This document shows, one piece after another, positions 32,291 to 42,854 of a DNA stretch of 64,000 nucleotides; the stretch's first letter is position 1, and every line of letters starts with the position of its first letter. Location of the stretch: NCBI GenBank assembly GCA_020205615.1, contig CM035166.1:93660706-93724705 (forward strand). Direction: 5' to 3'. A program made the translations under genes and the position numbers. The notes beneath the pieces were generated by a model. That model saw only the letters and a program-made list of their open reading frames with translations, was not told the origin of the DNA and did not search any database. The stretch is from Panax quinquefolius. Lineage: Eukaryota > Streptophyta > Magnoliopsida > Apiales > Araliaceae.

Positions 32291-32575
32291 TAGGAACTGT
32301 GGCTTATAGACTCGTTTTACCGCCAAGTATGTCGCGTGCTCATAATGTTTTTAACGTATCAATGTTACGTAAATATGTGGATGACCCGAACCACATTATT
32401 AATTTAGAATCGGACGAGATAGTGGATGATTTAACGTTGAGATCTCGTGTTAAAATCTTGGATAAGAAGAATCGTATCCAACACTCAAGGGTTATACCTC
32501 AAGAGTTAAAATCAAAATGAAGTCAAGGTATCCTCACCTATTCTAAGCATACCAGTATCGTCGTTTAAATTTCGA
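32285..32575 (+). pseudogene. Element A pol C-terminal tail (chromodomain-like)
   Basis: PFEILD, a stop, then VGTVAYRLVLPPSMSRAHNV, FNVSMLRKYVDDPNHIINLE, VKILDKKNRIQHSRVIPQ and ELKSK. The tail is shortened: the VLWR..EE..W block of element E is missing between IPQ and ELKSK. Confidence 0.8.
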
Positions 32576-32590
32576 GGGCGAAATTCCATA

Positions 32591-32602
32591 AGGAGGGGAG
32601 AT
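32591..32602 (+). promoter_or_regulatory. Polypurine tract of element A
   Basis: AGGAGGGGAGAT directly before the 3' LTR start TGTGAAACC. Confidence 0.8.
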
Positions 32603-35079
32603 TGTGAAACCCCAGATTTTATGAAGAAAGAATTAATTTTTTCAAAATAATATTTTTTTATATTATGGTGTGAATTTGAGATAGTGTTATAGTTGTGGGT
32701 AATATTTATAAATTTTACAAAGTATGCAAGTTGTCATATTATATTCGATTGGTCGGGAATATTCGCTTTAAACAGAAATATTCGCATTTATTTACACAAT
32801 CATTGGTAGACCCCACAACGGAATTATTGTCGGATTGAAAAAAATGACAAAAATATTTTATTGAAAATAACGGCGAAAGTTTTACCGTTGATACTGTTGA
32901 ACTACTCGGTAGTAAAAAAACATGTCTACGCTGTTGCATAGTAGCACTATTATTGATTATTATTGATATTTATGTGAGAAGTCACCGCTTTTGTTTAATT
33001 ATTGCTACAATAGTTCTTTGCGTAGTATCTCACATTATTTGATTCAATTATTATTGATTTAGAAGTTTTGTTTTATTCAGTATTATTAACGTAATAAAAT
33101 AGAAACATCTTTTATATAAAATGTAATACTTTATTAAAGTTATTCTATAAATAGAATATATTATATTCTATTATGCATAGTGTTTTGTATAGTAAAATCT
33201 TTTTATATAAAACAGAATACTTTATTAAAGTTATTCTATAAATAGAATATATTTTATTTTATTATTCATAGTGTTTGCATAGTGCCCGCATAGTATTTGC
33301 ATAGTAAAAATCTTTTTATATAAATAGAATATATTATATTTTATTTAAAAGATTTTTCTTTAAATATGGACCGTCAGATTAAAATAAATCAATCTGGATC
33401 GTTCATGGATTAGTTACTATGCATTCCATTTTCCTATAAATAGAAGCTCATTCCTTCATTATTTTCTTACGAACTCACTAAACTCTAGAGAGAGAAACTA
33501 TAGAGAGAGACTATAGAGAGATAGAAGAAAAGTTTTCTGCTACTTCACTACTCTTATATCAAGTATTATTTTACGGTAAGGGATATTATTCTTTTGTATT
33601 CAAGAAGAGAACTTCTGTTATTCCATTTCTTTATTGTTCTGTTGGAATAACCTGTATACGCGGGCTACCCTATACTTGGTGACATTATTATATTATTTTG
33701 TCTTTATTATTATGTCGGAATATCCTGTTTGTGCTATACGCCGGACCTGGTTCCATTTTTATTATTCCGTCTTTATTATTCTCGTTTAATATCACGTCGT
33801 GCATATATCTGTAGGACCGGTTCCATCATTTATTATTTTGCATTTATTATTCATTGTTGAACATCCTCGCTTAAGTTAATTTCACCGACTTCGGTTCCGT
33901 TATTATTATTCTGTTGGAATAACCGTCTATGCGAAGTACTGCATGCATGGTGATATCTTTTGTTATTCCATTCGGTATTATACTCAGTTGATTAAAATTT
34001 TGACTTCTATACTCCATGAAATTAGTGGAATATCCTTGATATTTGCGCTTCATCCAGTATCTTTCCATGGAAATATTCTTCTGAGCATTCTTGAATTTTA
34101 CTCTACAAAGCAGTATCATGTTGACAATTTGGACGTTATTGGTTCATGGATAAATTAATTCTTGAACTTGTTTTATTGAATTCTTATATCATTGTCATCA
34201 TCCTCATGTTTATATTATATTGAAAGTCATCTGTGGCCTGTAGTGCATAGATGGACTTGGTATGATTATGACCGGGGATATGCGGTGCAATCATGACCGT
34301 AATGTTACAAATGATGTAAAATTAAAATTCCTCATCGGCCGTAGTAGTGCATTGATGGACGCTTTTTGGTATGATTATGGCTATGGATTCTCTTCGGCCA
34401 AGGGAACAAAGATGAATTGTTTTATGGCATGATCAGGACCGTTGATGAAAACACGATTATCTTTGGCTCGTAGTGCGTGGATAATTCATGGTCATGATAC
34501 TAAAGAATATCCTTGGCCTGTAGTGCAGGGATGATTTAATGATATGGATTATTTAATAAGCTGAGTCTCAGCGATAAAAGTGATGAAAAACTTTTTAAAT
34601 CATAAAAGATAGTAGATTTCATTCTCTACTTGACTCTTTTAATGAATTGCTTGTTCCACTGCAGTTAAACTTGATATTTATTATATTTTATCAGTTTAAC
34701 ATTGTTGAAGGCTAACGATAAATTATTCTGCATTATCTTAGTCATAATATTTCTTACTTGGCTAGTTGAGCTCACCCTTTCTTTTGACGTTCTTTCGTGA
34801 AATGAGAATATAGCTTGGAAAGAGTCGGGAACGGAGTGATGGTCCAAAGGATAAGCATTAGTAGTCCTCACTATTTTGTGAAATAGTGTGATAATAATTG
34901 TAATGAGGACTCCTTTTGAGTTTGTATAATCTCTAGTAGACAATATTTGTATTCAAACTCACAAGATATGTTTTTTCTTATTGTACACGCATACTGTATT
35001 ATTAAGTTGTATTTGAATTCGTACCATGTATCAGGAGACTCAAGATGGGTGATGTATACCTAATTTTGGGGGCGTCACA
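32603..35079 (+). mobile_element. Element A 3' LTR
   Basis: 2477 bp, uninterrupted, from TGTGAAACCCC to GGGGGCGTCACA. It holds U3 TGCATAGTGTTT repeats (33175-33305), the TATA box (33435), the GA-rich leader, the ~58 bp repeats and the dyad motifs. It is colinear with the split 5' LTR. Confidence 0.92.
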
Positions 35080-35084
35080 GCAGG
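35080..35084. repeat. TSD of element A, right (GCAGG)
   Basis: Partner of 18642-18646. The element C LTR resumes with CACTATGCAAACACTATG. Confidence 0.9.
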
Positions 35085-35710
35085 CACTATGCAAACACTA
35101 TGTGTAATAAAATATAATATATTCTAATTATTGTCTAATAAAACAGATAGCTTTATAAAAGTATTCTGTTTTATATAAAAAGATTTTACTATGCAAAACA
35201 CTATGCAGAAACTATGCAACACTATGCATAATAGAATATAATATATTCTATTTATAGAATAACTTTATAAAAGTATTCTGCTTTTATATAAAAGATTTTC
35301 TCAGATTATTACATTAATAATACCAACAAAACCGAAGTGACTTATCACTTAAGCATCAATAATTAATACCGTGCTCTTATATGCAACCACGCCAGACATC
35401 GCACTTTTTAACAACTGTGTTTCAACGAGTTAACGGTAAAACTTCCGCCGTTATTTCCATAAAGTATTTTGTTGTTTTTTCTCAATCCGACAATAATTCC
35501 GCTGTAGGGGTCCACCAATGATTGTGTCGTTGTACTAATATTCCCTGTTAAAATGAATATTCCCCGACCAATCGAATATTATATAACAACTTACGTGCTT
35601 TTGCAAAATTTATAAATATTACCCACAACTATTATATCAATTTCACTCCATAATATTCAAAAATAATATTTATAGAAAATTCATCTTTATTCAAAAATTG
35701 GGGTTTTACA
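35085..35710 (-). mobile_element. Element C 3' LTR, U3 end
   Basis: Completes the LTR interrupted at 18646 and ends ...TTGGGGTTTTACA at 35710 (LTR start on the minus strand). Joined length ~2.3 kb. It is followed by the C polypurine tract. Confidence 0.88.
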
Positions 35711-35724
35711 ATCTCCCTTCTTAT
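35711..35724 (-). promoter_or_regulatory. Polypurine tract of element C
   Basis: ATAAGAAGGGAGAT on the minus strand, adjoining the C 3' LTR. This shows the LTR is a 3' LTR with its interior to the right, not a solo LTR. Confidence 0.75.
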
Positions 35725-35981
35725 AAAATTTCAGCCCTCGAAATTAGGGTATACGATACTGTATGTCAAGAGGTAAGGATACCTTGATTTCATTTCAGAT
35801 TCTAACTCCCAAGTCATTTCCTCAACATCGTGGTTTCCCACAAAACTTTGACTTGAGGTATAACCTCAAATGCGTAGAATATGTTCCTTCTTATCTAAGA
35901 TTTGAACAGGAACCTCTTCATACGTCAAATCTTCCGCTATTTCGTCCGGTTCCAACTCAATAATGTGGTTCGGATCTTCCA
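35725..35981 (-). pseudogene. Element C pol C-terminal tail (chromodomain-like), distal part
   Basis: On the minus strand it reads HIIELEPDEIAEDLTYEEVP, VQILDKKEHIL, then (frame broken) a KVLWR-like block and EIKVSLPL. It is nearly identical to the tail of element E (15983-16200). It was separated from the rest of pol by the insertion of D at 35982. Confidence 0.85.
35977..35981. repeat. TSD of element D, left (TTCCA)
   Basis: Matches TTCTA at 42850-42854 at four of five bases. The C coding sequence is continuous across the two points when compared with E. Confidence 0.75.
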
Positions 35982-38405
35982 TGTGACGCCCCCAAAATTA
36001 GGTATACATCACCCATCTTGGGTCGCCAGATACATGGTACAGAATTCAAATACAACTTACTAATACAACTGTCGTGTACAATACGAAAAAACATAAACTG
36101 TGAGTTTGAATACAATATTGTCTACTAGAGATTATACAAACTCTAAAGGAGTCCTCATTACAATTATTATCACACTATTTCACAAAATAGTGAGGACTAC
36201 TAATGCTATCCTCTGGACCATCACTCCGCTTCTCCCACTCGTCCCACTATATTCTCATTTCAAAGAGAATAAAGAAAGAAAGGGTGAGCTCAACTAGCCC
36301 AAGAAAGAAATATTATGACTAAGATAATGCGAATAAATTATCATTAGCCTCCAACAATGTTAAAACGATAAAATACAATAGACATCAAGTTTAACTGCAG
36401 CGGAACAAGCAATCCATTAAAAGAGTCAAGTAGAGAATAAAATCTACTATCTTTTATGATCTAAAAAGTTTTTCATAACTTTTATCGCTGAGACTCAGCT
36501 CAATAATAATCTACATCATTAAATCATCCCTGCACTACAGGCCAAGGATATTCTTTAGTATCACGACCACGAATTATCCATGCACTACGAGCCAAAGATA
36601 ATCGTGTTTTCATCAACGGTCCTGATCATGCCATAAAACAATTCATCTTTGCTCCCTTGGCCAAAGAGAATCCATAGCCATAATCATATCAAAAACTATC
36701 CATCAATGCACTACGGGCCAATGAGGACTTTTAATTTTCACATCATTTGTAACATTACTACCATGATTATACACCGAATAATCCTCGTCATAATTATACC
36801 AAGTCCATCTATGCACTACAGAAGCCACGTATTTGACTTTCAACATAACATAAAATATGAGGATGATGACAATGATATAAGAATTCAATTAAACAAGTTC
36901 AAGAATTAATTTGTCCAGAACCAATAACGTCCAAATTGTCAACATGATACCGCTTTGTAGAGTAAAATTCAAGAATGCTCGTAAGAATATTTCCACGAAA
37001 AAGATATCGGATGAAGCGCAAATATCAAGGATATTCCACTAATTTCATGGAGTATAGAAGTCAAAATTTTAATCAATGAGTATAATAATCGAATGGAATA
37101 ACAAAAGATATCACCATGCATGCAAGAATTCGCATGATGCGGTTATTTCAACAGAATAATAATAATAACCGAACCAGTCGTGAAATTCACACCATACATG
37201 ATGTTCTAACAGTAATAATAAATGCGAATAATAATTGATGGAACCAGTCCGGCAGATAAGACACAGACGGGATATTCGACGAATAATAAAAATGGAACCA
37301 GTCCCACAGATAAGCATGTACGTATGTAATATTATTGACGTAATAATAAAGATGTAATAATAGAAGAATGTCACCAAGTATAGGGTAGCAAGCGATATCA
37401 AAGTTATTCCAACGAACAATAAAGAAATGGAATAATGTAAGTTCTCTTCTTGAATACAAAAGAATAATATCCTTACCATAAAATAATACTTGATATAAGA
37501 GTAGTGAAGTAGTTAGAAAACTTTTCTTCTATCTCTATAGTCTCTCTCTATAGTTTCTCTCTCAGAGTTCAAAGAATTCGTAAGAAAATAATGATGGAAT
37601 GAGCTTCTATTTATAGAAAAATGGAATGCATAAGTAACTAATCCATGAATGTATCCAGATTGATTTACTTTTAATCTGACGGTCCATATTTAAAGCAAAA
37701 TCTTTTAAATAAAATATAATATATTCTATTTATAATCTAGTAAAACGAATAACTTTATAAAAGTATTCTGCTTTTATATAAAAAGATTTTACTATGCAAA
37801 ATACTACGCAGCACTATGCATAATAAAATATAATATATTCTATTTAATTATAGAATAACTTTATAAAAGTATTCTGCTTTTATATAAAAAGATTTTACAA
37901 TGCAAAACACTATGCTTAATAGAATATAATATATTCTATTTATAGAATAACTTTATAAAAGTATTCTGTTTTATATAAAAAGCTTTTCTGTTTTATTACA
38001 TTAATAATACTAATAAAACAAAACTGAGTGACTTATCACGTAAACATCAATAACCAATACCGTGTGCTACTATGCAACCACGCGTATTATTGTACTTTTA
38101 CTACCGAGTAGTTCAACAGTTTTAACGGTAAAACTTCCGCCGTTATTCTCATAAAAATATTTTTGTCGCTTTCCCATTTGACAATATTTCATTATGGGGT
38201 CCACCAATGATTGTACCATCGCATTTGGATATTCCCAAAAAAAAATATTCCCAGAATTAATCGAATATTATACTACAACTTGCATACTTTTCAAAATTTA
38301 TAAATACTATCCACAACTATAACACTATCTCAAATCCACACCATAATATTAAAAAAAATATTTTGAGAAAATTAAATCTTTATTCATAAAATCTGGGGTC
38401 TCACA
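35982..38405 (-). mobile_element. Element D 3' LTR
   Basis: 2424 bp, TGTGACGCCCCC to ...GGGGTCTCACA, adjoining the polypurine tract at 38406. Very similar to its partner at 40420-42849 and to LTR A: ACTATGC repeats in U3 and a CTATTTATAG TATA box near 37610. Confidence 0.9.
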
Positions 38406-38419
38406 ATCTCCCCTCCTTA
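38406..38419 (-). promoter_or_regulatory. Polypurine tract of element D
   Basis: TAAGGAGGGGAGAT on the minus strand. Confidence 0.8.
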
Positions 38420-38760
38420 TGAAATTTCTCCCTCGAAATTTACGTACGTACCTGGTATGCCGAAGAGGTGAGGATACCTTGACTTCATTTCATATTCTAA
38501 TTCACGAGGTATAACCTTTGAGTGTTGAATACGATCCTTCTTATCCAAGATTTTAACACGTATCTCCTCATACGTTAAATCTTCTGTTATATCTTTTAGT
38601 TCTAATTTAATAATTTTGTTCGGGTCGTCCACATATTTACGTAACCTCGATACATAAAAAAAGTTCTGAACACGCAACATACTTGGCAGTAAAACGAGTC
38701 TATAGGCCACAGTTCCTACTTCATCAAGGATTTCAAATAGGCCAATTAAATCGAGGGTTG
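38417..38760 (-). pseudogene. Element D pol C-terminal tail (chromodomain-like)
   Basis: A 98-codon stretch: VAYRLVLLPSMLRVQNFFYV, LRKYVDDPNKIIKLELKDIT, EDLTYEEIRVKILDKKDRIQ and SKVIPRELEYEMKSRYPHLF. The tail is open here and, like that of A, lacks the VLWR block, so this small deletion is shared with A. Upstream lies the integrase deletion junction (38755-38775). Confidence 0.85.
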
Positions 38761-39190
38761 AGATTTACTCTCTTCACGATTCTTGCTTCTAGAATAACGC
38801 CTCTCAACCTTCTTCTTCACATTCATCACCTCACGTGTGTGTAGCTTGAAGCTGGCTTTAACTTTATCGATTAAAGTCGGTTTTACTCAGTATATTCGTT
38901 ATCTTCACGTGGGTTCGTATATTCGCACTTGTAACCGCATACGATCTTCTACTCAACGCGTTAGCTACCATGTTCACTTTTCCTACGATAGTATTGAATG
39001 GTACGATCTTAATCTTCAATAGCTCGAGTCAACGTCTTTGGTGCATGTTACGTTCATTTTAGTTGAAAAAATATTTGAGGGTTTAAGAAATGGGTTTAGT
39101 ACCGGGGTCAATACAAAATTTGATTTCACGCTCTAGGGGTAGGCTAAGAAGTCTTCAAGAATACGTCAGAAAATTTATTAACAATAGAAA
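38761..39190 (-). pseudogene. Element D RNase H end joined to RT start (shared deletion)
   Basis: On the minus strand the RT linker (DVFLKTS-like, then KPIS) is followed by a TTTCTTAAACCCTCAAAT junction at about 39080-39095, and then RNase H end sequence (TKDVDSSY, GKVNMVANALSRRS). The junction bases match those of element A at ~31855. Confidence 0.8.
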
Positions 39191-39335
39191 TATCATTCAA
39201 AACTGTGACCCTCATCCAAGACTTGGATAGTACGTCACATTGATACCTATCAACTTGCCATCGTCATTCACGATGCCGCCTACAGAAAGTCTGGCTTCGG
39301 TGCATTCCACACAAGGAAGTCAACAACGAAAGGAC
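39191..39335 (-). pseudogene. Extra segment (VECTEARLSVGGIVNDDGKL) of the deleted elements, copy in D
   Basis: The best reading of this shared segment: VECTEARLSVGGIVNDDGKL, then IGINVTYYPSLG and a stop. It lies between protease and RT linker, as in A. I cannot name the family. Confidence 0.55.
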
Positions 39336-39344
39336 CGGGGCTCT

Positions 39345-39758
39345 TTACTTATGACTTGATATGACAATGATTGACTTTAGTGGTTTGGTTGCTTGAATTC
39401 GCATAACAGGTTGGTTAGGAATATGAAAGCTAACAACCTTACGAAAAGCATGATGAGTAGTTAACCAATCGATTTCTAAAATTGCATCAAAGGCAAGTAT
39501 TTTCAAAGAGATAAGATTAACAGGTAGGGTGAAAGTGTCAATTTGAATTAAACAAGATTTATAAATAGTGGATGTAACGAAGGTTTCTCCCAACTGAGTT
39601 TCAAAAGATAAATCAAAGTCTAACTTCTCTAGAGTCAAATTTAAACGTTGAGCGCAAGCAAGAGAGATAAAAGAATGGGTAGAACCGGTATCTAATAAGG
39701 TATAGACTTCGCAAGAGCTTGTGATTAACTTACCCGTAATAACCTCGTTTGGGTTCAT
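39345..39758 (-). pseudogene. Element D aspartic protease
   Basis: 137-codon open stretch: EVITGKLITSSCEVYTLLDT, GSTHSFISLACAQRLNL, LEKLDFDLSFETQLGETFVT, CLIQIDTFTLPVNLISLKIL, LEIDWLTTHHAFRKVVSFHI and MRIQATKPLKSIIVISSHK. The DTGS catalytic motif is intact, and the second conserved block reads DAILEIDWL (usually DVILGMDWL). AKIDC is missing between HHA and FRK, compared with element C. It may be the best preserved protease here, but there is no intact gag-pol frame to express it. Confidence 0.85.
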
Positions 39759-39774
39759 TGATAAGCGCTCTCAC

Positions 39775-40095
39775 CTAAACTACCGGCTTTGACTTGTCTG
39801 AGACATCCTTTGGTGTCACCATCCCAGCTGGTCTTGACTTCACCATACGACAAAATCGAGTTAGGTGACCTTCTCTTCCGCAATTAAAACACGCTTTGGA
39901 TTGTTGCGTACAGTTTGGACTTATGTGTCCCTCCTGTCTGCATTTGAAACATACGACCGGTGGTCGTTCTTCTTCCTTTGAAACGGGTCTTTGGTGTCTT
40001 TGTCTTTCCATCATTATTGAACCTTCTCTTCTTGAAATTTCCACTTCTATTATCTTGACCATGATTACCACGTAAGTGGATACCATTCTTAACAT
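39775..40095 (-). pseudogene. Element D nucleocapsid with two intact zinc knuckles
   Basis: CFKCRQEGHISPNC and CFNCGREGHLTRFC both keep CX2CX4HX4C, followed by KSRPAGMVTPKDVSDKSKP. The knuckles bind the element RNA during packaging. The frame is open for 106 codons but separated from protease by a frameshift near 39765. Confidence 0.85.
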
Positions 40096-40304
40096 GATAA
40101 TTTCCCCATAATGGTTATCATTTTTCCGATGGTCGCCGCCACCTTGCAGACGATTATTACCGTGTTGTTGCCGTCCTTTTCAGTCTTGACTTCATTATCG
40201 CTACCAAATAATCGAGCCCTATTTACAACTTCGAATACAAACACCGCCACAAAATAAGGGTTAATTGACATATCACATATTATCCCTATACTCCGACCGA
40301 CCAA
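40089..40304 (-). pseudogene. Element D gag remnant, capsid deleted
   Basis: The leader phrase before the gag ATG (ACCCTTATTTTGTGGCGGTG on minus) runs directly into VVNRARLFGSDNE, which in element A lies ~220 codons further on. The whole capsid domain, start codon included, has been lost. Confidence 0.8.
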
Positions 40305-40403
40305 TTAAATACCAAATAAACTTAGGTAGGTCATACTAGCGAAGAATTTCCGCCTCTCTCCCTCTAGTTCTTGTCTCACATCTCACCAGGGGATCATATC
40401 CTA

Positions 40404-40415
40404 AGCTTTGATACT
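40404..40415 (-). promoter_or_regulatory. Primer binding site of element D, decayed
   Basis: On the plus strand CTAAGCTTTGATACTGA, the equivalent of AAGCTTTGATACCAAC in element C. The tRNA-Met match is weaker here and the adjacent LTR end is altered (TCACATACGCCC). Confidence 0.55.
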
Positions 40416-40419
40416 GAAC

Positions 40420-42849
40420 TCACATACGCCCAAAAATTAGGTATACATCACCCATCTTGGGTCGCCAAATACATGGTACGTAATTCAAATACAACTTAAT
40501 AATACAACTGTCAGGTACAATACGACAAAACATAAACTGTGATTTTGAATACAATATTGTCTACTAGAGATTATACAAACTCAAAAGGAGTCCTCATTAC
40601 AATTATTATCACACTATTTCACAAAATAGTGAGGACTACTAATGCTATCCTCCGGACCATCACTCCGCTCCCAGACTCGTCCCAAATTTATATTCTCATT
40701 TCAAAGAGAACAATGAAAGAAAGGGTGAGCTCAACTAGCCCAATAAGAAAATATTATGACTAAGATAATGCGAATAAATTATCATTAGCCTCCAACAATG
40801 TTAAACCGATAAAATACAATAGACATCAAGTTTAACTACGGTGAACAAGCAATCCATTAAAAGAGTCAAGTAGAGAATAAAATCTACTATCTTTTATGAT
40901 TTAAAAGTTTTTCATCACTTTTATCATTTGAGACTCACCAATAAATAATCCACATCATTAAATCATCCCTGCACTACAGGCCAAGGATATTCTTTAGTAT
41001 CACGACCACGAATTATCCATGCACTACGGGCCAAAGATAATCGTGTTTTCATCAACTATCCCCGATCATGCCATAAAACAATTCATCTTTGCTCCCTTGG
41101 CCGAAGAGAATCCATAGCCATAATCATACCAAAAACTATCCATCAATGCACTACGGGCCAATGAGGACTTTTAATTTTCACATCATTTGTAACATTACGG
41201 TCATGATTATACCGAATAATCCCTGGTCATAATCATACCAAGTCCATCTATGCACTACAGGGCCACGGATGACTTCCAACATAACATAAACATGAGGATG
41301 ATGACAATGATATAAGAATTCAATTAAACAAGTTCAAGAATTAATTTGTCCAGGAACCAATAACGTCCAAATTGTCAACATGATACTGCTTTGTAGAGTA
41401 AAATTCAAGAATGCTCAGAAGAATATTTCCACAAAAAGATACTGGATGAAACGCAAATATCAAGGATATTCCACTAATTTCATGGAGTATAGAAGTCAAA
41501 ATTTTAATCAACTAAGTATAATACCGAATGGAATAACAAAAGATATCACCATGCATGCGGTACTTCGCATAGACGGTTATTTCAATGTAATAATAATAAC
41601 GGAACCAGTCGTGAAATTCACAATTGATATGATGTTCTAACGTAATATAAATGCGAATAATAAATGATGGAACCAGGTCCGCATATATAAGATGAGCAGG
41701 ATATTCCGACGGAATAATAAAAATGGAACCCGGTCCGGCAGATAATAGCATGATGTGATATTCAAACGCTGAATAATAAAGATGTAATAATAATAAGAAT
41801 GTCACCAAGTATAGGGTAGCACAAGCATATCTGAAGTTATTCCAACGAACAATAAAGAAATGGAATAATGTAAGTTCTCTTCTTGAATACAAAAGAATAA
41901 TATCCCTTACCATAAAATAATACTTGATATAAGAGTAGTGAAGTAGCAGAAAACTTTTCTTCTATCTCTCTATAGTCTCTCTCTATAGTTTCTCTCTCTA
42001 GAGTTCAGTGAATTCGTAAGAAAATAATGATGGAATGAGCTTCTATTTATAGAAAAATGGAATGCATAGTAACTAATCCATGAACAGTCCAGATTGATTT
42101 ACTTTTAATCGGACGGTCCATATTTAAAGCAAAATCTTTTAAATAAAATATAATATATTCTATTTATAATCTAGTAAAACGAATAACTTTATAAAAGTAT
42201 TTTGTTTTATATAAAAAGATTTTACTATGCAAAATACTATGCAGGCACTATGCAACACTATGCATAATAAAATATAATATATTCTATTTAATTATAGAAT
42301 AACTTTATAAAAGTATTCTGTTTTATATAAAAAGATTTTACAATGCAAAACACTATGCTTAATAGAATATAATATATTCTATTTATAGAATAACTTTATA
42401 AAAGTATTCTGTTTTATATAAAAAGCTTTTCTGTTTTATTACATTAATAATACTAATAAAACAAAACTGAGTGACTTATCACGTAAACATCAATAACCAA
42501 TACCGTGTGCTATTACGCAACCACGCGTATTACTGTACTTTTACTACCGAGTAGTTCAACAGTTTTAATGGTAAAACTTCCGCCGTTATTCTCATAAAAA
42601 TATTTTTGTCGTTTTCTCCATTTGACAATATTTCTGTTGTGGGGTCCACCAATGATTGTACCATCGTACGGATATTCCCCGACAAAAAGAATATTCCCCG
42701 ACCAATCGAATATTATACAACAACTTGCATACTTTTCAAAATTTATAAATACTATCCACAACTATAAAACTATCTCAAATTCACACCATAATATTAAAAA
42801 AAATATTTTGAGAAAATTAAATCTTTATCATAAAATCTGGGGTCTCACA
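40420..42849 (-). mobile_element. Element D 5' LTR
   Basis: ~2430 bp, colinear with 35982-38405 throughout, ending GGGGTCTCACA at 42849. The left edge is approximate because its terminal bases have changed. Confidence 0.88.
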
Positions 42850-42854
42850 TTCTA
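42850..42854. repeat. TSD of element D, right (TTCTA)
   Basis: Partner of 35977-35981 with one mismatch. Element C coding resumes with CATATTTAGGTAACATGG. Confidence 0.75.

Larger units (their letters stand above)
18647..35079 (+). mobile_element. Element A: internally deleted Ty3/gypsy element, interrupted by B
   Basis: TGTGAAACCCC at 18647 and ...GGGGGCGTCACA at 35079, flanked by GCAGG on both sides. The 5' LTR is split by element B (18647-19473 and 28124-29761) and the 3' LTR is 32603-35079. Without B the element is ~7.8 kb. Its interior (29762-32602, ~2.8 kb) has gag, zinc knuckle, protease, a reverse transcriptase stub, an RNase H end and the C-terminal tail, but no RT catalytic core or integrase core. 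It therefore depended on another element to move. Confidence 0.9.
35982..42849 (-). mobile_element. Element D: small internally deleted Ty3/gypsy element
   Basis: ~6.9 kb. The 3' LTR is 35982-38405, the interior 38406-40419 is only 2.0 kb, and the 5' LTR is ~40420-42849. The interior lacks the gag capsid region, the RT core and the integrase core, but keeps zinc knuckles, protease, the RT-RNase H junction shared with A, and the pol tail. It is inserted in the chromodomain region of element C. Confidence 0.88.

Noticed and set aside
16960..35710. Reading the LTR at 16960/35710 as a solo LTR
   Set aside because: It is directly followed by a polypurine tract and pol sequence on its right side, and no TCTAT duplication follows it.
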